This document shows positions 1-10,280 of a DNA stretch of 64,000 nucleotides, piece by piece (position 1 is the stretch's first letter; the number at the start of each line of letters is the position of its first letter). The notes beneath the pieces were generated by a model. The model worked only from the letters and a program-made list of their open reading frames with translations, did no database searches and was not told the origin of the DNA. Made by a program: the position numbers and the translations under genes. The DNA is from Planctomycetota bacterium (GTDB lineage: Bacteria; Planctomycetota; Phycisphaerae; SM23-33): the NCBI GenBank assembly GCA_009908915.1, contig JAAAOJ010000045.1, positions 1 to 64,000 of the forward strand, in the 5' to 3' direction.

Positions 1-249
1 AACATGGCCGATTCTACGCCCCGGACACCCAAATCCGGAACACCCCCCTTGTCAAACAAGGACTTACGACAGATTCTCAGCGGCGTGTTGAAGTCAGGAG
101 AAACCCCACCTCACCATTCCAAGATCGCAATTCGCTGGCAACCGACCAAAAGGGGTGGACTTTTCGAACGATTCCGTTAACCTGTTGCACGCAATGCGAG
201 GGCAACCGATGTGTCTCGCCGACAGACGGGAAGAATCCAGAAGGAATCC

Positions 250-1641
250 ATGAACACCATTGTGATGAAATTCGGCGGGACCAGCGTCGCTGACGTGGAG
301 AAGATCCATGCCGCGGCCACGCGCGCCGTCACCGCCCGCAAGAAGGGCCATCGCGTCGCGGTCGTGGTCTCGGCCATGGGCAAGGAAACGGACCGCCTGG
401 TCGACCTGGCCTCGCAGATCAGCAAAGCTCCGCCCCACCGCGAAATGGACCAGCTCCTTGTCGCCGGCGAGCAAGTGACCATCGCGCTGATGGCGATGGC
501 GATCGAACAGATGGGCCACCAGGCCATCAGCATGACCGGTGGGCAGATCGGCATCGTCACCGACGAGGCCCACACGAAGGCGCGCATCCGCAGCATTGAC
601 GTTCAGCGGCTCAATGAGCACCTGGACGCCGGGCGGATCGTCATCGTTGCCGGCTTCCAGGGCGTAACGACCGACGGTCACATCACGACCCTCGGCCGCG
701 GGGGAAGCAACGTTACACTCGTGGCCATTGCCGCCGCCCTAAGCGCCGACGAGTGCGACAACTTTACGGACGTGGACGGTATTTTCACGGCCGACCCGCG
801 CGTCGTGCCCAACGCCCGCAAGGTCGAAGCCATCAGTTACGACGAAATGCTCGAACTGGCCTCGCTCGGTGCCAACGTGTTGCACCACCGGGCCGTCGAG
901 TTCGCCAAGAAATACGACGTGCCGCTGCACGTTCGCAACTCCGGACATAACCGTAAAGGAACCCTGATCGTGCATGAGACGGAATCCATGGAACGCATCG
1001 TCGTCCGCGGCGTGGCCCTCAAAGACGAACTCGCCCGCGTGACCCTGAGCAACACGCCCGACCAGCCGGGCATCGCGGCGAAGGTCTTCCACAGAATCGC
1101 CAGCCATGACGTCGTCGTGGACGATATCATCCAGACCACGGCGCCGGACGGCACGGCCACCATCAGCTTCACCGTCGACCTCGCTGAGTTGCCCGAGTGC
1201 CGCAAGGTCGTCGCCAAGCTCTGTAAGGAACTTGATTGCTCGGCCCTGTACGAAGATCACCTTGCGAAGGTGTCGGCCGTCGGCGTCGGCATGCGAACGC
1301 ACACGGGCGTGGCCGAGCGGATGTTTGAGTCGCTGGCCAAGGCGAACGTCAACATCCAGAACATCACCACCAGCGAAATCAAGATCTCCTGCCTGATCGA
1401 GCAAAAGCAAGGTAAGAAGGCCCTGCGGACCATCCATGAGGCCTTTGATCTCGGCACGGACGCCGTGACCGATCGCTCCGTCCGGCAAGTCGTCAGTGGT
1501 CGGCGGAAAAAAGCGGCCAAGAAGACCAAGAAGAGCAAGAATCGCAAAAAGGCCTCGAAGAAGACCGCCACGTCACGCAGCAAGAAAACGGCGAAGAAGC
1601 ACACCAAGAAAGCGGCCCGGCCAAAGGACAAGCAGTCCTAG
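250..1641 (+). CDS. lysC: Aspartate kinase with lysine-rich C-terminal tail
   Basis: Phosphorylates aspartate to 4-phospho-aspartate, the first step toward lysine, threonine and methionine. The protein (463 aa) opens with the family signature KFGGTSVAD (residues 5-13) and carries FTDVDGIFTADPR in the kinase domain. Two ACT regulatory domains fill roughly residues 265-400, so allosteric feedback by an end product is expected. The start at 250 is chosen because AAGGA lies at 241-245 with good spacing; an in-frame ATG at 211 would add 13 unrelated residues. Odd feature: the last 46 residues (418-463) are almost only Lys, Arg, Ala, Ser and Thr, with 19 lysines, like a histone H1 tail. Aspartate kinases normally end after the ACT domains. 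The core is certain; the role of the tail is unknown. Confidence 0.95.
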   Translation: MNTIVMKFGGTSVADVEKIHAAATRAVTARKKGHRVAVVVSAMGKETDRLVDLASQISKAPPHREMDQLLVAGEQVTIALMAMAIEQMGHQAISMTGGQIGIVTDEAHTKARIRSIDVQRLNEHLDAGRIVIVAGFQGVTTDGHITTLGRGGSNVTLVAIAAALSADECDNFTDVDGIFTADPRVVPNARKVEAISYDEMLELASLGANVLHHRAVEFAKKYDVPLHVRNSGHNRKGTLIVHETESMERIVVRGVALKDELARVTLSNTPDQPGIAAKVFHRIASHDVVVDDIIQTTAPDGTATISFTVDLAELPECRKVVAKLCKELDCSALYEDHLAKVSAVGVGMRTHTGVAERMFESLAKANVNIQNITTSEIKISCLIEQKQGKKALRTIHEAFDLGTDAVTDRSVRQVVSGRRKKAAKKTKKSKNRKKASKKTATSRSKKTAKKHTKKAARPKDKQS

Positions 1642-1674
1642 GAACGTGTCCTGTCGGCAGGACTGACGGCCACG

Positions 1675-1702
1675 CACGTCCATACGGACGTGGCACGGTT
1701 TT
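1675..1702 (+). terminator. Intrinsic terminator after lysC
   Basis: A perfect 7-bp stem (CACGTCC at 1675-1681, GGACGTG at 1686-1692) with a 4-nt loop is followed by GCACGG and a TTTT run at 1699-1702. A second small hairpin (GTCCTG/CAGGAC, 1648-1663) lies just before it. It would end the aspartate kinase transcript. Confidence 0.6.
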
Positions 1703-2268
1703 CTCTTCTGGCCACATCGCAACCGGCTCTGTCAGGTGCCTGATCCTGGAACCAGCCGTCATGTCCTGAAGTATCCAGACCGTCCACGCCGTCGCCTACC
1801 TCGGTGGAGGTGAAATCGGTTAGTTCCGTGGCTGAAGGTCCTTCATGATCATCGTCCGAGTCATGACGGAATCATCGAGGATCAGTGTGTTCATCCGTCG
1901 AGTCACCGTTGGTTGTGTGATTGTTCGCCTGATTTCGTCTGGTGCATCAGGTTATGGATGACCTTCCGGCCACACCGCGCCATTCGCCATATGCCTATCG
2001 ATATGGACGGCGTGGCAATTCAGGAACGTGGGCGAAGGATGGTATGCGATTCGGCCGGATGGAACGGCCGCCGGCCGTCGACGTCAGACGTCACACCATC
2101 CTTGCGCACGTGATCACGAATGCCTGCTCAATCGCCCCTGCTCAACCGACGATTATATCTCCGGATCGCCGCGCAACCCGGCCGCTGCCACAGCAGCCGG
2201 TCGTCACAGTCAGTGTGTACCCGCCGACCTCTCCAAGGAGAGGGTCGCCAGGGAAGCAAGCGAGCGTC
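1703..2268. other. Gene-free leader before the hybrid kinase
   Basis: The frame of the downstream kinase stays open back to 1942. However, the residues encoded from 1942 to 2268 look like non-coding sequence (rich in Pro, Arg and His, no domain) and have no ribosome binding site. I see no other gene, RNA or repeat here beyond the lysC terminator. Confidence 0.5.
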
Positions 2269-4737
2269 ATGAGACAGCAAATCGTCAATCTCGTATCGAT
2301 GCCCCAAGACAGCAGCGACCAACCCGCCGCGTCCGACGAGATGCGCCTGCGGTTCACCACGAGCCTGCTGGAGAACATCCTGCTGTCAGCGACCGAATTC
2401 GCGATCGTGGCCCTCGACCTCGATTTCAACGTCATGCTCTACAATCCAACGGCCGAGTGGATGTTCCATTGCCCTGCCAAGCGGGCACTGGCCTGCCACA
2501 TCAGCGAGGTTCACTCGCAGGGCGGTGCGGAGGTCGTCGGTCTAGACGATGCGATCGAAGACGTCGCCGAGCACGGCAAGGGCGAGTACATCATCGAGTG
2601 GGAACAGGCCGACCTGCCCCGCCAGTATGTCCGCGGGATCATCATGCCGATGAGCAACGAAGTCGGCAAATGGACGGGGTATACGCTGATTGCCGAGGAC
2701 GTAACGGTCCTCAAACAAACCGAGCGTGCTATCAAGGAAAGCGCCGAGAAATTCCGCCTGACGTTCGAGAACGCCACCGACGCAATTTTCTGGATCAACC
2801 CCGACACCGACACGATCATCAACTGCAACAAGACCGCCGAAAAACTCCTGCAGCGGACGCGCTATGCCATCATCGGCCGGCCCCATGCAACGCTCTACCC
2901 CGGCGATCGAGCGCACGACTGCGAACTGGCCGTCAAGGTCGCGACAAAGGGCGGCGGTCACCTGGACGAGGAGGTCGACTTCGCGGTCGGCGAGGGCCAG
3001 ACCGTTCCTGTCCGACTGACAGCATCGCTGACGCACATCGGCCCGACGCCCGTCATCCAAGCGATGGCACGCGACATCAGCGCCCACCGCAGCGTCGAAA
3101 AGAGCCTCCGCGAGGCCAAGGCTTCCGCCGAACGCGCCAGCCGCATGAAGTCGCAGTTCCTCGCCAACGTCTCGCACGAAATCCGCACGCCCCTCAACGG
3201 GGTGATCGGCTTTGCCGAAGGCATTCTGGCCGCCGACAGCCTGCAGACCGCCCAGGGGCTAGCTGAGACCATCCTCCGCGAAAGCGAACACCTCGTCGGT
3301 TTGATCAACACGCTCCTGGACCACGCGAAAATCGAGGCCGGCAAGCTCGAACTGAAGTGCCTGCCCTTTGCCATCGACGACATGCTCGAGACCGTCCTCT
3401 CCAGCACGCACAGCCAGGCTTGGAAGAAGCACCTCGACCTGCGTGTCGAGGTGGACGGCGACGTGCCGCTGCACGTCCTGGCCGATCCGATGCGACTGCG
3501 GCAGATCCTTTTGAACCTCGTCAACAACGCGATCAAGTTCACCGAGCATGGCCAGATCGTCATACGCGTGGAATCGGTCATCCTGCAGGACGACTGGGCA
3601 ACCGTGCGATTCTGCGTAACGGATACCGGTATCGGCATTCCGCCGGAACGACAGGACGCGGTTTTCGAGGGCTTTACGCAAGTCGACGGCAGTACGGCGC
3701 GGAAGTCCGGCGGGACGGGCCTCGGTCTGACGATCTGCAAGGAGATCGTCGGCCTAATGGGCGGCGAGATGGGCCTGGACAGCGAGGTCGGCAAAGGCAG
3801 CACATTCTGGTTCACGGTCGACGTCGGCATCTGCCGCGATCTGGACGCCGGCGCACCCGGCCCCGACAACGCCGTCCGCGACGCCGCCATACCCCAGACT
3901 CTCAAGTCTCGCGCCAACATCCTGGTAGCCGAGGACTACCCGACCAACCAGGAAGTCGTCCGCATTCACCTGACCGCCCAGGGCCATCGCGTGACCGTTG
4001 CCGAGCACGGCAAACAGGCACTCGCCCTGTGCCACCAGCAGCAGTTCGACATGATCATCATGGACGTCCAGATGCCGGAGATGGATGGTCTGGAGGCGAC
4101 CCGGCGCATCCGCGCGGACGTGCCCGGCTATGCCGACACGCCTGTCGTCGCCCTGACGGCCAACGGCGAGATCGACACGCGTCTGGCGTGCATGGAAGCA
4201 GGGATGAACGACGTGGTTACCAAGCCGGTGCGGCGCGCGACGCTGCTGGCCGCCCTGTCAGCGTGGCTCGGCAGAGACGAGCAGCCCGAGGACCTGCCCC
4301 AACCCACCGAGCCTCCCACAGCCACAGACACGCCCGCCACAGACATCAGCGAGCAGCCATCCGTCGGACCGCCGATGGACTACGACGAGGCCTGCCGCGA
4401 GTTCGCCGGCAATCGCGAGTTGCTCGATAAGGTGCTCACCCGTTTCGTCGAGCAGGCCCGGACACAATTGCAGGTACTCCACGAAGCCGTCCAGGCCGGC
4501 GACGCCACCACCCTCCAGGCCGAGGCGCACAAGCTCAAGGGCGGCGCGTCCAACCTCACGGCCAACGCCCTCGCCGGGGCCGCCCGCGAACTCGACGTCC
4601 TCTGCAAGGCCGGCGAGCCGGAACTCCAACAATGCCGCACCCTCGTCGGCAGCATCGCCGACGAGTTTGACCGACTGACCGCATTTCTGGCCGCCATGCC
4701 GACCGCCCAGGCCGCTAACGAAGGACACGCGACATGA
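2269..4737 (+). CDS. Hybrid sensor histidine kinase (PAS-PAS-HisKA-HATPase-REC-HPt)
   Basis: A soluble multi-step phosphorelay kinase of 822 aa. In order: two PAS-type sensor domains (about residues 30-155 and 160-275); a HisKA dimerisation domain with the phospho-accepting histidine H303 in [12 protein letters not shown]; an HATPase domain with its N-box (LVNNAIKF) and G-boxes (DTGIGIP, GGTGLGL); a receiver domain with phospho-acceptor D599 ([10 protein letters not shown]); and a C-terminal HPt domain with H754 ([10 protein letters not shown]). No transmembrane segment is seen, so it should sense a cytoplasmic cue. The frame is open back to 1942, but similarity to PAS proteins begins only after 2269, so ATG 2269 (or ATG 2299) is preferred. 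The stop overlaps the next gene by ATGA, so the two are translationally coupled. Domain assignment is firm; the signal is unknown. Confidence 0.9.
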   Translation: MRQQIVNLVSMPQDSSDQPAASDEMRLRFTTSLLENILLSATEFAIVALDLDFNVMLYNPTAEWMFHCPAKRALACHISEVHSQGGAEVVGLDDAIEDVAEHGKGEYIIEWEQADLPRQYVRGIIMPMSNEVGKWTGYTLIAEDVTVLKQTERAIKESAEKFRLTFENATDAIFWINPDTDTIINCNKTAEKLLQRTRYAIIGRPHATLYPGDRAHDCELAVKVATKGGGHLDEEVDFAVGEGQTVPVRLTASLTHIGPTPVIQAMARDISAHRSVEKSLREAKASAERASRMKSQFLANVSHEIRTPLNGVIGFAEGILAADSLQTAQGLAETILRESEHLVGLINTLLDHAKIEAGKLELKCLPFAIDDMLETVLSSTHSQAWKKHLDLRVEVDGDVPLHVLADPMRLRQILLNLVNNAIKFTEHGQIVIRVESVILQDDWATVRFCVTDTGIGIPPERQDAVFEGFTQVDGSTARKSGGTGLGLTICKEIVGLMGGEMGLDSEVGKGSTFWFTVDVGICRDLDAGAPGPDNAVRDAAIPQTLKSRANILVAEDYPTNQEVVRIHLTAQGHRVTVAEHGKQALALCHQQQFDMIIMDVQMPEMDGLEATRRIRADVPGYADTPVVALTANGEIDTRLACMEAGMNDVVTKPVRRATLLAALSAWLGRDEQPEDLPQPTEPPTATDTPATDISEQPSVGPPMDYDEACREFAGNRELLDKVLTRFVEQARTQLQVLHEAVQAGDATTLQAEAHKLKGGASNLTANALAGAARELDVLCKAGEPELQQCRTLVGSIADEFDRLTAFLAAMPTAQAANEGHAT

Positions 4738-6005
4738 AAATCCTCGTTGTCGATGACGAATTCGTCAGCCGCGAGAAGCTCTCGGCCATTCTCAGACACT
4801 ACGGCCCCTGCGACGCCGCGCCCGACGGCCAGACCGCCCTGACAATGATCCAGGATGCCTACCGATCCCGCGCGCCGTATGAACTGGTCACGATGGACCT
4901 CAACATGCCCGACATGTCCGGCCACGTCGTGGTCCAGGAAATGCGACATTGGGCGAAGGAGAACCCGCAGATCGCCAACGGCTTCTTCGCAACCGTGTTG
5001 ATTATCACGGCCAGCAAGGAGATCCGCGAAGTCATGGAATCCTTCGAGGAAGGCGCCGAAGCGTACATCGTCAAACCGGTCACGCCCGAGAACGTCGCCG
5101 AGGCCGTCGCGAAAATCGATGGCGGTCATCCGTATCAGGCCCCGAACGACACCCCGGCCGAGACGGTCACACCAGCCGCACCGGTCGCCGACGGCATCGG
5201 CAGCCACATCCTGCCACCCTCGCCGAGCGACCTTCAGCCGGACGAAATGGCGGCTGACTACATGGCCGATTACCTCGACTCGACGCGCGACAAGCTCAGC
5301 GAACTGGAAGCGGCTGCGTTGGACCTCGACGAGACCGACGATGTGCTCGCAACGACCAACGGCATCATGCGAGTGCTGCACTCGCTCAAGGGTGAGGCGG
5401 GAATGGTCGGACTCCGTGAGGTCAGCGACATCCTCCACCGGACGGAGACCGCCGTCAAAGACCACGAGGACGATCCGGCATGCGCCGAGTTCGTCCTGCG
5501 GATCAAGGACTGGATGAGCCTAGTGGTGGCGTACCTGCAAGCCCCCGTCGAAAGCCGGCAACTCGAGGCCACCCAGCAGGCGATCGCGAGTGAATCCGAG
5601 GAACCAGCCGCACCGGTCGCCAAGGCAAAGCCAGGCGCCGAGGTCAAGCTCATCCTGGCCGATCACCTCGACTGCGGCCGCGTAGTGACAGACTTCGTGC
5701 AGGACTACATTGACGCGACAACCCGTCGGCGGAAGATGCTCGACGATACGATCGAGCAGATCCAGGCCGCCGAGACCGGCACGGCTTTCGTCACGCCGAT
5801 GATCGGCATTCTCAATGCCCTCAAGGGCGAGGCCGCCATGATCGGTCTCCGCCAGGTCAGCAAGGGCATCAACGACGCCGAGGACGTCTTCAAGGAACTG
5901 GCCGAGACGCCCAAGCAGTGCGCCCCCCTGCTGCGACGAACAAGCAAATGGCTGGCCAGCGTGGTCGAGCACGTCGGCAACATGCACGGCGTGACAGGAC
6001 GTTAA
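4734..6005 (+). CDS. Response regulator with two HPt-like domains (REC-HPt-HPt*)
   Basis: 423 aa. An N-terminal receiver domain has the acidic pair D7/D8, phospho-acceptor D55 (MDLNMPDMSG) and the conserved lysine in IVKPV. It is followed by two homologous HPt-like helical domains. The first has the phospho-accepting histidine H216 in LHSLKGEAGM. The second has the same motif but with asparagine at that position (N361, LNALKGEAAM; codon 5814-5816), so it cannot carry phosphate in the usual way. There is no DNA-binding or enzymatic output domain, so this protein is likely a phosphate shuttle or sink. It overlaps the preceding kinase by 4 bp (ATGA) and is presumably its partner. The tandem similarity of the two HPt units suggests internal duplication followed by loss of one active site. 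Confidence 0.88.
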   Translation: MKILVVDDEFVSREKLSAILRHYGPCDAAPDGQTALTMIQDAYRSRAPYELVTMDLNMPDMSGHVVVQEMRHWAKENPQIANGFFATVLIITASKEIREVMESFEEGAEAYIVKPVTPENVAEAVAKIDGGHPYQAPNDTPAETVTPAAPVADGIGSHILPPSPSDLQPDEMAADYMADYLDSTRDKLSELEAAALDLDETDDVLATTNGIMRVLHSLKGEAGMVGLREVSDILHRTETAVKDHEDDPACAEFVLRIKDWMSLVVAYLQAPVESRQLEATQQAIASESEEPAAPVAKAKPGAEVKLILADHLDCGRVVTDFVQDYIDATTRRRKMLDDTIEQIQAAETGTAFVTPMIGILNALKGEAAMIGLRQVSKGINDAEDVFKELAETPKQCAPLLRRTSKWLASVVEHVGNMHGVTGR

Positions 6006-6029
6006 TTGGCCGCGGATTCGGCCCGGCGA

Positions 6030-7805
6030 TCACGAGCCGTTCGCCAGCGGCAAGGTCAGGCGAAAGGTGCTGCCGCCGCCGGGCTCGCTTTCGATATCCA
6101 GCCTGCCGCCCAGCGTGACAGCGCGTTCGCGAATCGTCGGAATTCCCACCCCGCTGACCCCCACCGCGCCAGCCTCCAGCGCCACCGGATCGAAGCCCCG
6201 GCCGCTGTCGGTCACGACCGCTTCCAGCTCGCCGTCCCGCTGACGGACGACGACCCGCGCGTGATCCGTCTTGGCATGCTTGGCGACGTTGAAAAGCATC
6301 TCCTGAATCGCGCGGAAAGCCAGAACGCGCACCCCACCGTCGTTCGGGTCCTCGCTCTCCGGAGCCTCGATGTCGACATCCAGACCGTGCAATTCCTTCA
6401 TCTGTCCCGCCAGCCAGTTCAGGGCCGCGCTGAGGCAGCCGTCGTCCAGCCCCGGCGGGTTGAGTTGATGCGACAGCCCCCGCGACTGACGAATGGCCCG
6501 CTTCAACAAGGCCCCGATTGCGCGGCAGGCTTCATCGAGGTCCTCGCCGTTGGCTAGACGGTCCGGCAGCATGCGAACCTGGTACTTCGCCCCCGCCAGC
6601 ACCTGTTGGAGATCGTCGTGAAGCACGTCGGCCAGCCTCCGTCGCTGACGCTCTTCGGCCTGGGCAAGTTGCAGCGTGAGGGTTTCGAGCTGCGTGGTCC
6701 GCTGCTCCAGTTGCGCATTGAGTTCCCGCAGTGTGTCCGAGCGATCGCGAAGAACGCGTTCGGCCAGATCGCGCCGGGCAGCCTCGGCGCGCAGCTTTGT
6801 GACCGTTGCGCCCAGCTCTTCCGTGCGCTGCTCCACACGCTGCTCGAGTGTGCGGTTCAGTTCCTCGAGTTCCTCCCAGGAACGCTTCCGCTCGCGCGTG
6901 TCGATGCCGATACCGACCCACGTGTCATCCGGCAAATGGATGTTCGACCAGCAACTGCTGATTTTCGTACCCCCTTTCGCCATCACCACAAAATCGCGCC
7001 AGCCGGATTCACCCGCTTTCATGAATTCGGCAACCTCTTTGCGGTACTCGATATCCGGATAAGCCTTGACCATGAAGTCCCCGCCGGAGGCGTCAGCTTC
7101 GGTCCACCCCAACACGTTGCGGAACTCGCGGTTGAACCGGAAGCTTCGCAGGTCCGGGTCGTAGATCGCAATCATTACCGGAATGCCGTCGATGATGCGC
7201 GCCAGCAGTTCGCGATTTCGCCGACTGACTTGCTCGGCCCGCTTCTGGTGAGAGATATCCGCGATTGTGACGCGATAGCAGCGAGCGCCGGTTGAATCCA
7301 GGGCCGGGGAGACATCCATTTGCACCCACAGCGGCTCGGCCAGTCGCCTGGCCAATCGCAGCTCGCGGCGGCTTGCCATACCGGTGGTATCGGCACGGCG
7401 GATGCACTGGAAACATGCTTCGGCATCGTTCGCCACGACAAGTCTCTCGATGGGCTGCGTCAGCACGCGCCGGCGGTCCATCTCAAGCATCACGCAGGCC
7501 GTCTGGTTGGTCTCGTTCACCGTCCGTTGCTCATCGAGAGTCAGATAGCCCACCGGGGCCGCGTTGTAGAGAGACGCATAGCGGTCGCGACTTGCGGCCA
7601 GTTCCGCCTGTACCCTTCGCAGCTCTTCGTTCTGCATTTTCAGCTCGATCTGCTGAACCTGCAGTTCCTGGAGAAGCTCGTCGAGGTCGTGCTCGGCTGC
7701 TATCGCCGCACCCTCGTCGCCATCGTCCAGGCGTTGCTTGGCTTTCTCTCGCAGCGCCCGCCACCGCTCTGCCAGCGTGTCATGTTCTTCGTTCTGAGAG
7801 CCCAT
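6030..7805 (-). CDS. PAS sensor histidine kinase of the NarX/HisKA_3 type
   Basis: 591 aa, cytoplasmic by sequence. An N-terminal coiled coil (about residues 35-75) leads into two PAS domains (about 75-190 and 195-305). A long coiled coil follows (about 310-385), then a HisKA_3 dimerisation helix with phospho-accepting H396 (RRRLADVLHDDLQQ), and a C-terminal HATPase domain (NVAKHAKTDHA, DSGRGFDP, GVGIPTIRERA). Kinases of this type normally phosphorylate a LuxR/NarL-type regulator, but none lies next to it. It converges tail to tail with the REC-HPt gene, with only 24 bp between the stops. The first PAS is preceded by glutamine- and glutamate-rich helices often seen in planctomycete and deltaproteobacterial orphan kinases. 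Confidence 0.88.
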   Translation of the reverse strand: MGSQNEEHDTLAERWRALREKAKQRLDDGDEGAAIAAEHDLDELLQELQVQQIELKMQNEELRRVQAELAASRDRYASLYNAAPVGYLTLDEQRTVNETNQTACVMLEMDRRRVLTQPIERLVVANDAEACFQCIRRADTTGMASRRELRLARRLAEPLWVQMDVSPALDSTGARCYRVTIADISHQKRAEQVSRRNRELLARIIDGIPVMIAIYDPDLRSFRFNREFRNVLGWTEADASGGDFMVKAYPDIEYRKEVAEFMKAGESGWRDFVVMAKGGTKISSCWSNIHLPDDTWVGIGIDTRERKRSWEELEELNRTLEQRVEQRTEELGATVTKLRAEAARRDLAERVLRDRSDTLRELNAQLEQRTTQLETLTLQLAQAEERQRRRLADVLHDDLQQVLAGAKYQVRMLPDRLANGEDLDEACRAIGALLKRAIRQSRGLSHQLNPPGLDDGCLSAALNWLAGQMKELHGLDVDIEAPESEDPNDGGVRVLAFRAIQEMLFNVAKHAKTDHARVVVRQRDGELEAVVTDSGRGFDPVALEAGAVGVSGVGIPTIRERAVTLGGRLDIESEPGGGSTFRLTLPLANGS

Positions 7806-8160
7806 GCGTCGCTATCCTTAATCGCTCCGGCCTTAGTCAGCAAAACACACACCAGCCTATCATGCCGGGCGTCCTTTTCCCACCGTGCCGCGCCGAATGG
7901 CAGACTTCCGTCAACGCCTTTTCGGAAAAGCTGTTTGCAAATTGACCCAACGGGGATAACGTATTAGGGACAGTAACGCGTTTCAATCCATTGACCGGTA
8001 TGCGAGCAATGCCAATCACGCCTGCGACGACGAGTCACTGACGCCCGGACGGGCGGGTCGTTCGTACGCGCGAATGTCGTGAGGTGCGCAGACCGGTTTT
8101 ACTGTAGGCACCCGCGCGGTGGCGCCGGCACGAAGGACTCGCCCGCAAGAAGACGTACCC
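7806..8160. other. Divergent intergenic region before thrS
   Basis: 355 bp between the start of the PAS kinase (minus) and thrS (plus). It must hold promoters for both. A TTGACC hexamer at 7942-7947 and TATTAG at 7962-7967 are present, but their 14-bp spacing is poor. I see no T-box signature or clear attenuator. Confidence 0.4.
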
Positions 8161-10170
8161 ATGAGTGTGACAGTTGAACTTCCCGATGGCTGCAGCCGAG
8201 ACTACCCCGACGGCGCCAGCCCGCTGACCGTGGCCGAGGATATCGCCTCCGGCCTGGCGCGGGCGTGCGTGGCCGCCATGGTCGACGACCGGCTCGTCGA
8301 TCTTCAGCGACCGCTTGCCGCTGGCACGCACGAGCTGCGCCTGCTGACCGACCGCGACGAAGAATCGCTCGAGGTTCTGCGCCATACAGCCGCCCACGTC
8401 ATGGCACAGGCCGTCCGACGCCTCTATGGCGACGATGTGCAGTACACCATCGGCCCGGCACTGACCGACGATTTCCAGTACGGCTTCTACTACGACTTTG
8501 ACCTGCCGGACGGCATCCATATCTCCCAGGACGATCTCGAGAAGATCGAGGCCGAGATGAAGGCAATCGTCCGTGACAAGCAGCCTATCCAGCGGACCGA
8601 AATGAGCGTCGAGGAGGCCAAGGCCGCCATGAAAGATCGCGGCCAGTGCTACAAGCTGGAGATGATCGACGACATGCTCGCCGCCGAGCCCGCCACCGGA
8701 TTGAGCTTCTACGGCCAGGATGACTTCCTCGACATGTGCCGCGGCCCGCACCTGCCGGATACCGGCAAGCTCGGCAAGGCCTTCAAGCTTTTGAACGTGG
8801 CTGGGGCCTACTGGCGCGGAGACGAAACCAAGCCGATGCTCACCCGTATCTACGGCACGGCCTTCTTTGACAAGAAGGACCTCGCCGCCCACCTCGAACG
8901 CGTCGAGGAGGCCCGTAAGCGCGACCACCGCGTTCTCGGCAAACAGCTCGAACTGTTCCTGCTCGACGAGACCGTCGGCCCGGGCATGCCGCTGTGGCTG
9001 CCGAAAGGCGCCACCGTCCGCCGCGAGCTGCAGGACTGGCTGCAGGGCCACCTGATCGGGCAAGGCTATCAGATGGTCGTCACGCCGCATATCGGCAAGC
9101 TCGACCTCTGGCGGACCAGCGGCCATTACCCGTACTACAAGGAATCGCAGTTCCCGCCAATCCGCTTCGACGACGATGCCGCCGGCGAACCGGAGGCCGA
9201 CGAGCACGGATTCCTCCTCAAGCCGATGAATTGCCCCTTCCACCTGGAAATCTACAAGAGCAAGCAACGCAGCTATCGCGACCTGCCCCTGCGGCTGGCC
9301 GAGTTCGGGCAGGTGTATCGCTGGGAGCAGTCCGGCGAGCTCAGCGGCCTGACCCGCGTGCGGGCCTTCACGCAGGACGACGCCCACATTTTCTGCACGC
9401 CCGAGCAACTCGAAAGCGAAATCGAAAGCTGCGTCGGCCTGGCGGAACTGGTGCTGCGGACGCTCGATCTGGACGATTACCGCGTCCGCGTGAGCCTGCG
9501 CGACCCCGACCGCGACAAGTACGTCGGTGACGAGGAGCACTGGACCCTCGCCGAAGACAAGCTTCGGCAGGTCGTCCGCAAGCTGGCGATGAACTACAGC
9601 GAGGAAAAGGGCGAGGCCGCCTTCTACGGCCCGAAAATCGACTTCATCGTCAAAGACTGCATCGGCCGCGAGTGGCAGCTCGGCACGATCCAGGTCGACT
9701 ACAACCTTCCCGTCCGCTTCGGCCTCGAGTACGTCGGGGCGGACAACCAGACGCACCAGCCGGTCATGGTCCACCGGGCGCCGTTCGGCAGCTTCGAACG
9801 ATTCATCGGTATCCTCATCGAGCACTACGGCGGCGCCTTCCCGCTGTGGCTCTCGCCCGTGCAGGTGGCCGTGTTGCCCGTCAGCGACAAATTCAACGCC
9901 TACGGCAAGTCGGTCGTCGCCGCCCTGGCCGCCCGCGGGATACGGGTGGAACTGGACGACAGTTCCGACAAGGTCGGCGCGAAGATCCGCCGAGCCACGC
10001 TCCAGAAGGTGCCCTACATGGCCATCGTCGGTCAGCGCGAGGCCGAAGGCGAAACCGTCAGCATCCGCCACCGCACGGACGGCGACCTCGGCGCGACGGG
10101 CATCGAGGACGTTGCCGGCAAACTGGCCGTCGAGCGCGATTCTCGCGGCGCCACGCCCCTGACGGTCTGA
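8161..10170 (+). CDS. thrS: Threonyl-tRNA synthetase
   Basis: Charges tRNA-Thr with threonine (class II synthetase). The 669 residues show the full family layout: N-terminal TGS domain (about 1-65); SAD editing domain with the HTAAHVMA metal-binding motif; a class II catalytic core with MNCPFH (a zinc-ligand cysteine) and the motif 2 region RVRAFTQDDAHIFC; and a C-terminal anticodon-binding domain (from about 570). The start at 8161 begins MSVTVELPDG, the expected TGS start; an in-frame ATG 42 bp upstream would add unrelated residues. thrS followed by infC-rpmI-rplT-pheS is a classic bacterial translation gene order. Confidence 0.97.
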   Translation: MSVTVELPDGCSRDYPDGASPLTVAEDIASGLARACVAAMVDDRLVDLQRPLAAGTHELRLLTDRDEESLEVLRHTAAHVMAQAVRRLYGDDVQYTIGPALTDDFQYGFYYDFDLPDGIHISQDDLEKIEAEMKAIVRDKQPIQRTEMSVEEAKAAMKDRGQCYKLEMIDDMLAAEPATGLSFYGQDDFLDMCRGPHLPDTGKLGKAFKLLNVAGAYWRGDETKPMLTRIYGTAFFDKKDLAAHLERVEEARKRDHRVLGKQLELFLLDETVGPGMPLWLPKGATVRRELQDWLQGHLIGQGYQMVVTPHIGKLDLWRTSGHYPYYKESQFPPIRFDDDAAGEPEADEHGFLLKPMNCPFHLEIYKSKQRSYRDLPLRLAEFGQVYRWEQSGELSGLTRVRAFTQDDAHIFCTPEQLESEIESCVGLAELVLRTLDLDDYRVRVSLRDPDRDKYVGDEEHWTLAEDKLRQVVRKLAMNYSEEKGEAAFYGPKIDFIVKDCIGREWQLGTIQVDYNLPVRFGLEYVGADNQTHQPVMVHRAPFGSFERFIGILIEHYGGAFPLWLSPVQVAVLPVSDKFNAYGKSVVAALAARGIRVELDDSSDKVGAKIRRATLQKVPYMAIVGQREAEGETVSIRHRTDGDLGATGIEDVAGKLAVERDSRGATPLTV

Positions 10171-10280
10171 TACGTCACAAAACGGACATTGCATCGGAAC
10201 GGTTCCGATGCACCAGAATACCGCCAGCCGCGGCAGGTAAGCACGGCCGGACCGATAACACCGTTCTAAGGAGAATGACC

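Noticed and set aside
1942..2268. N-terminal extension of the hybrid kinase
   Set aside because: Open frame, but no Shine-Dalgarno and non-protein-like composition; domain similarity begins after 2269.
10275..10277. ATG as the infC start
   Set aside because: In frame, but only 1 nt from the Shine-Dalgarno; ATC at 10281 is at the optimal distance and fits the known rare-start behaviour of infC.
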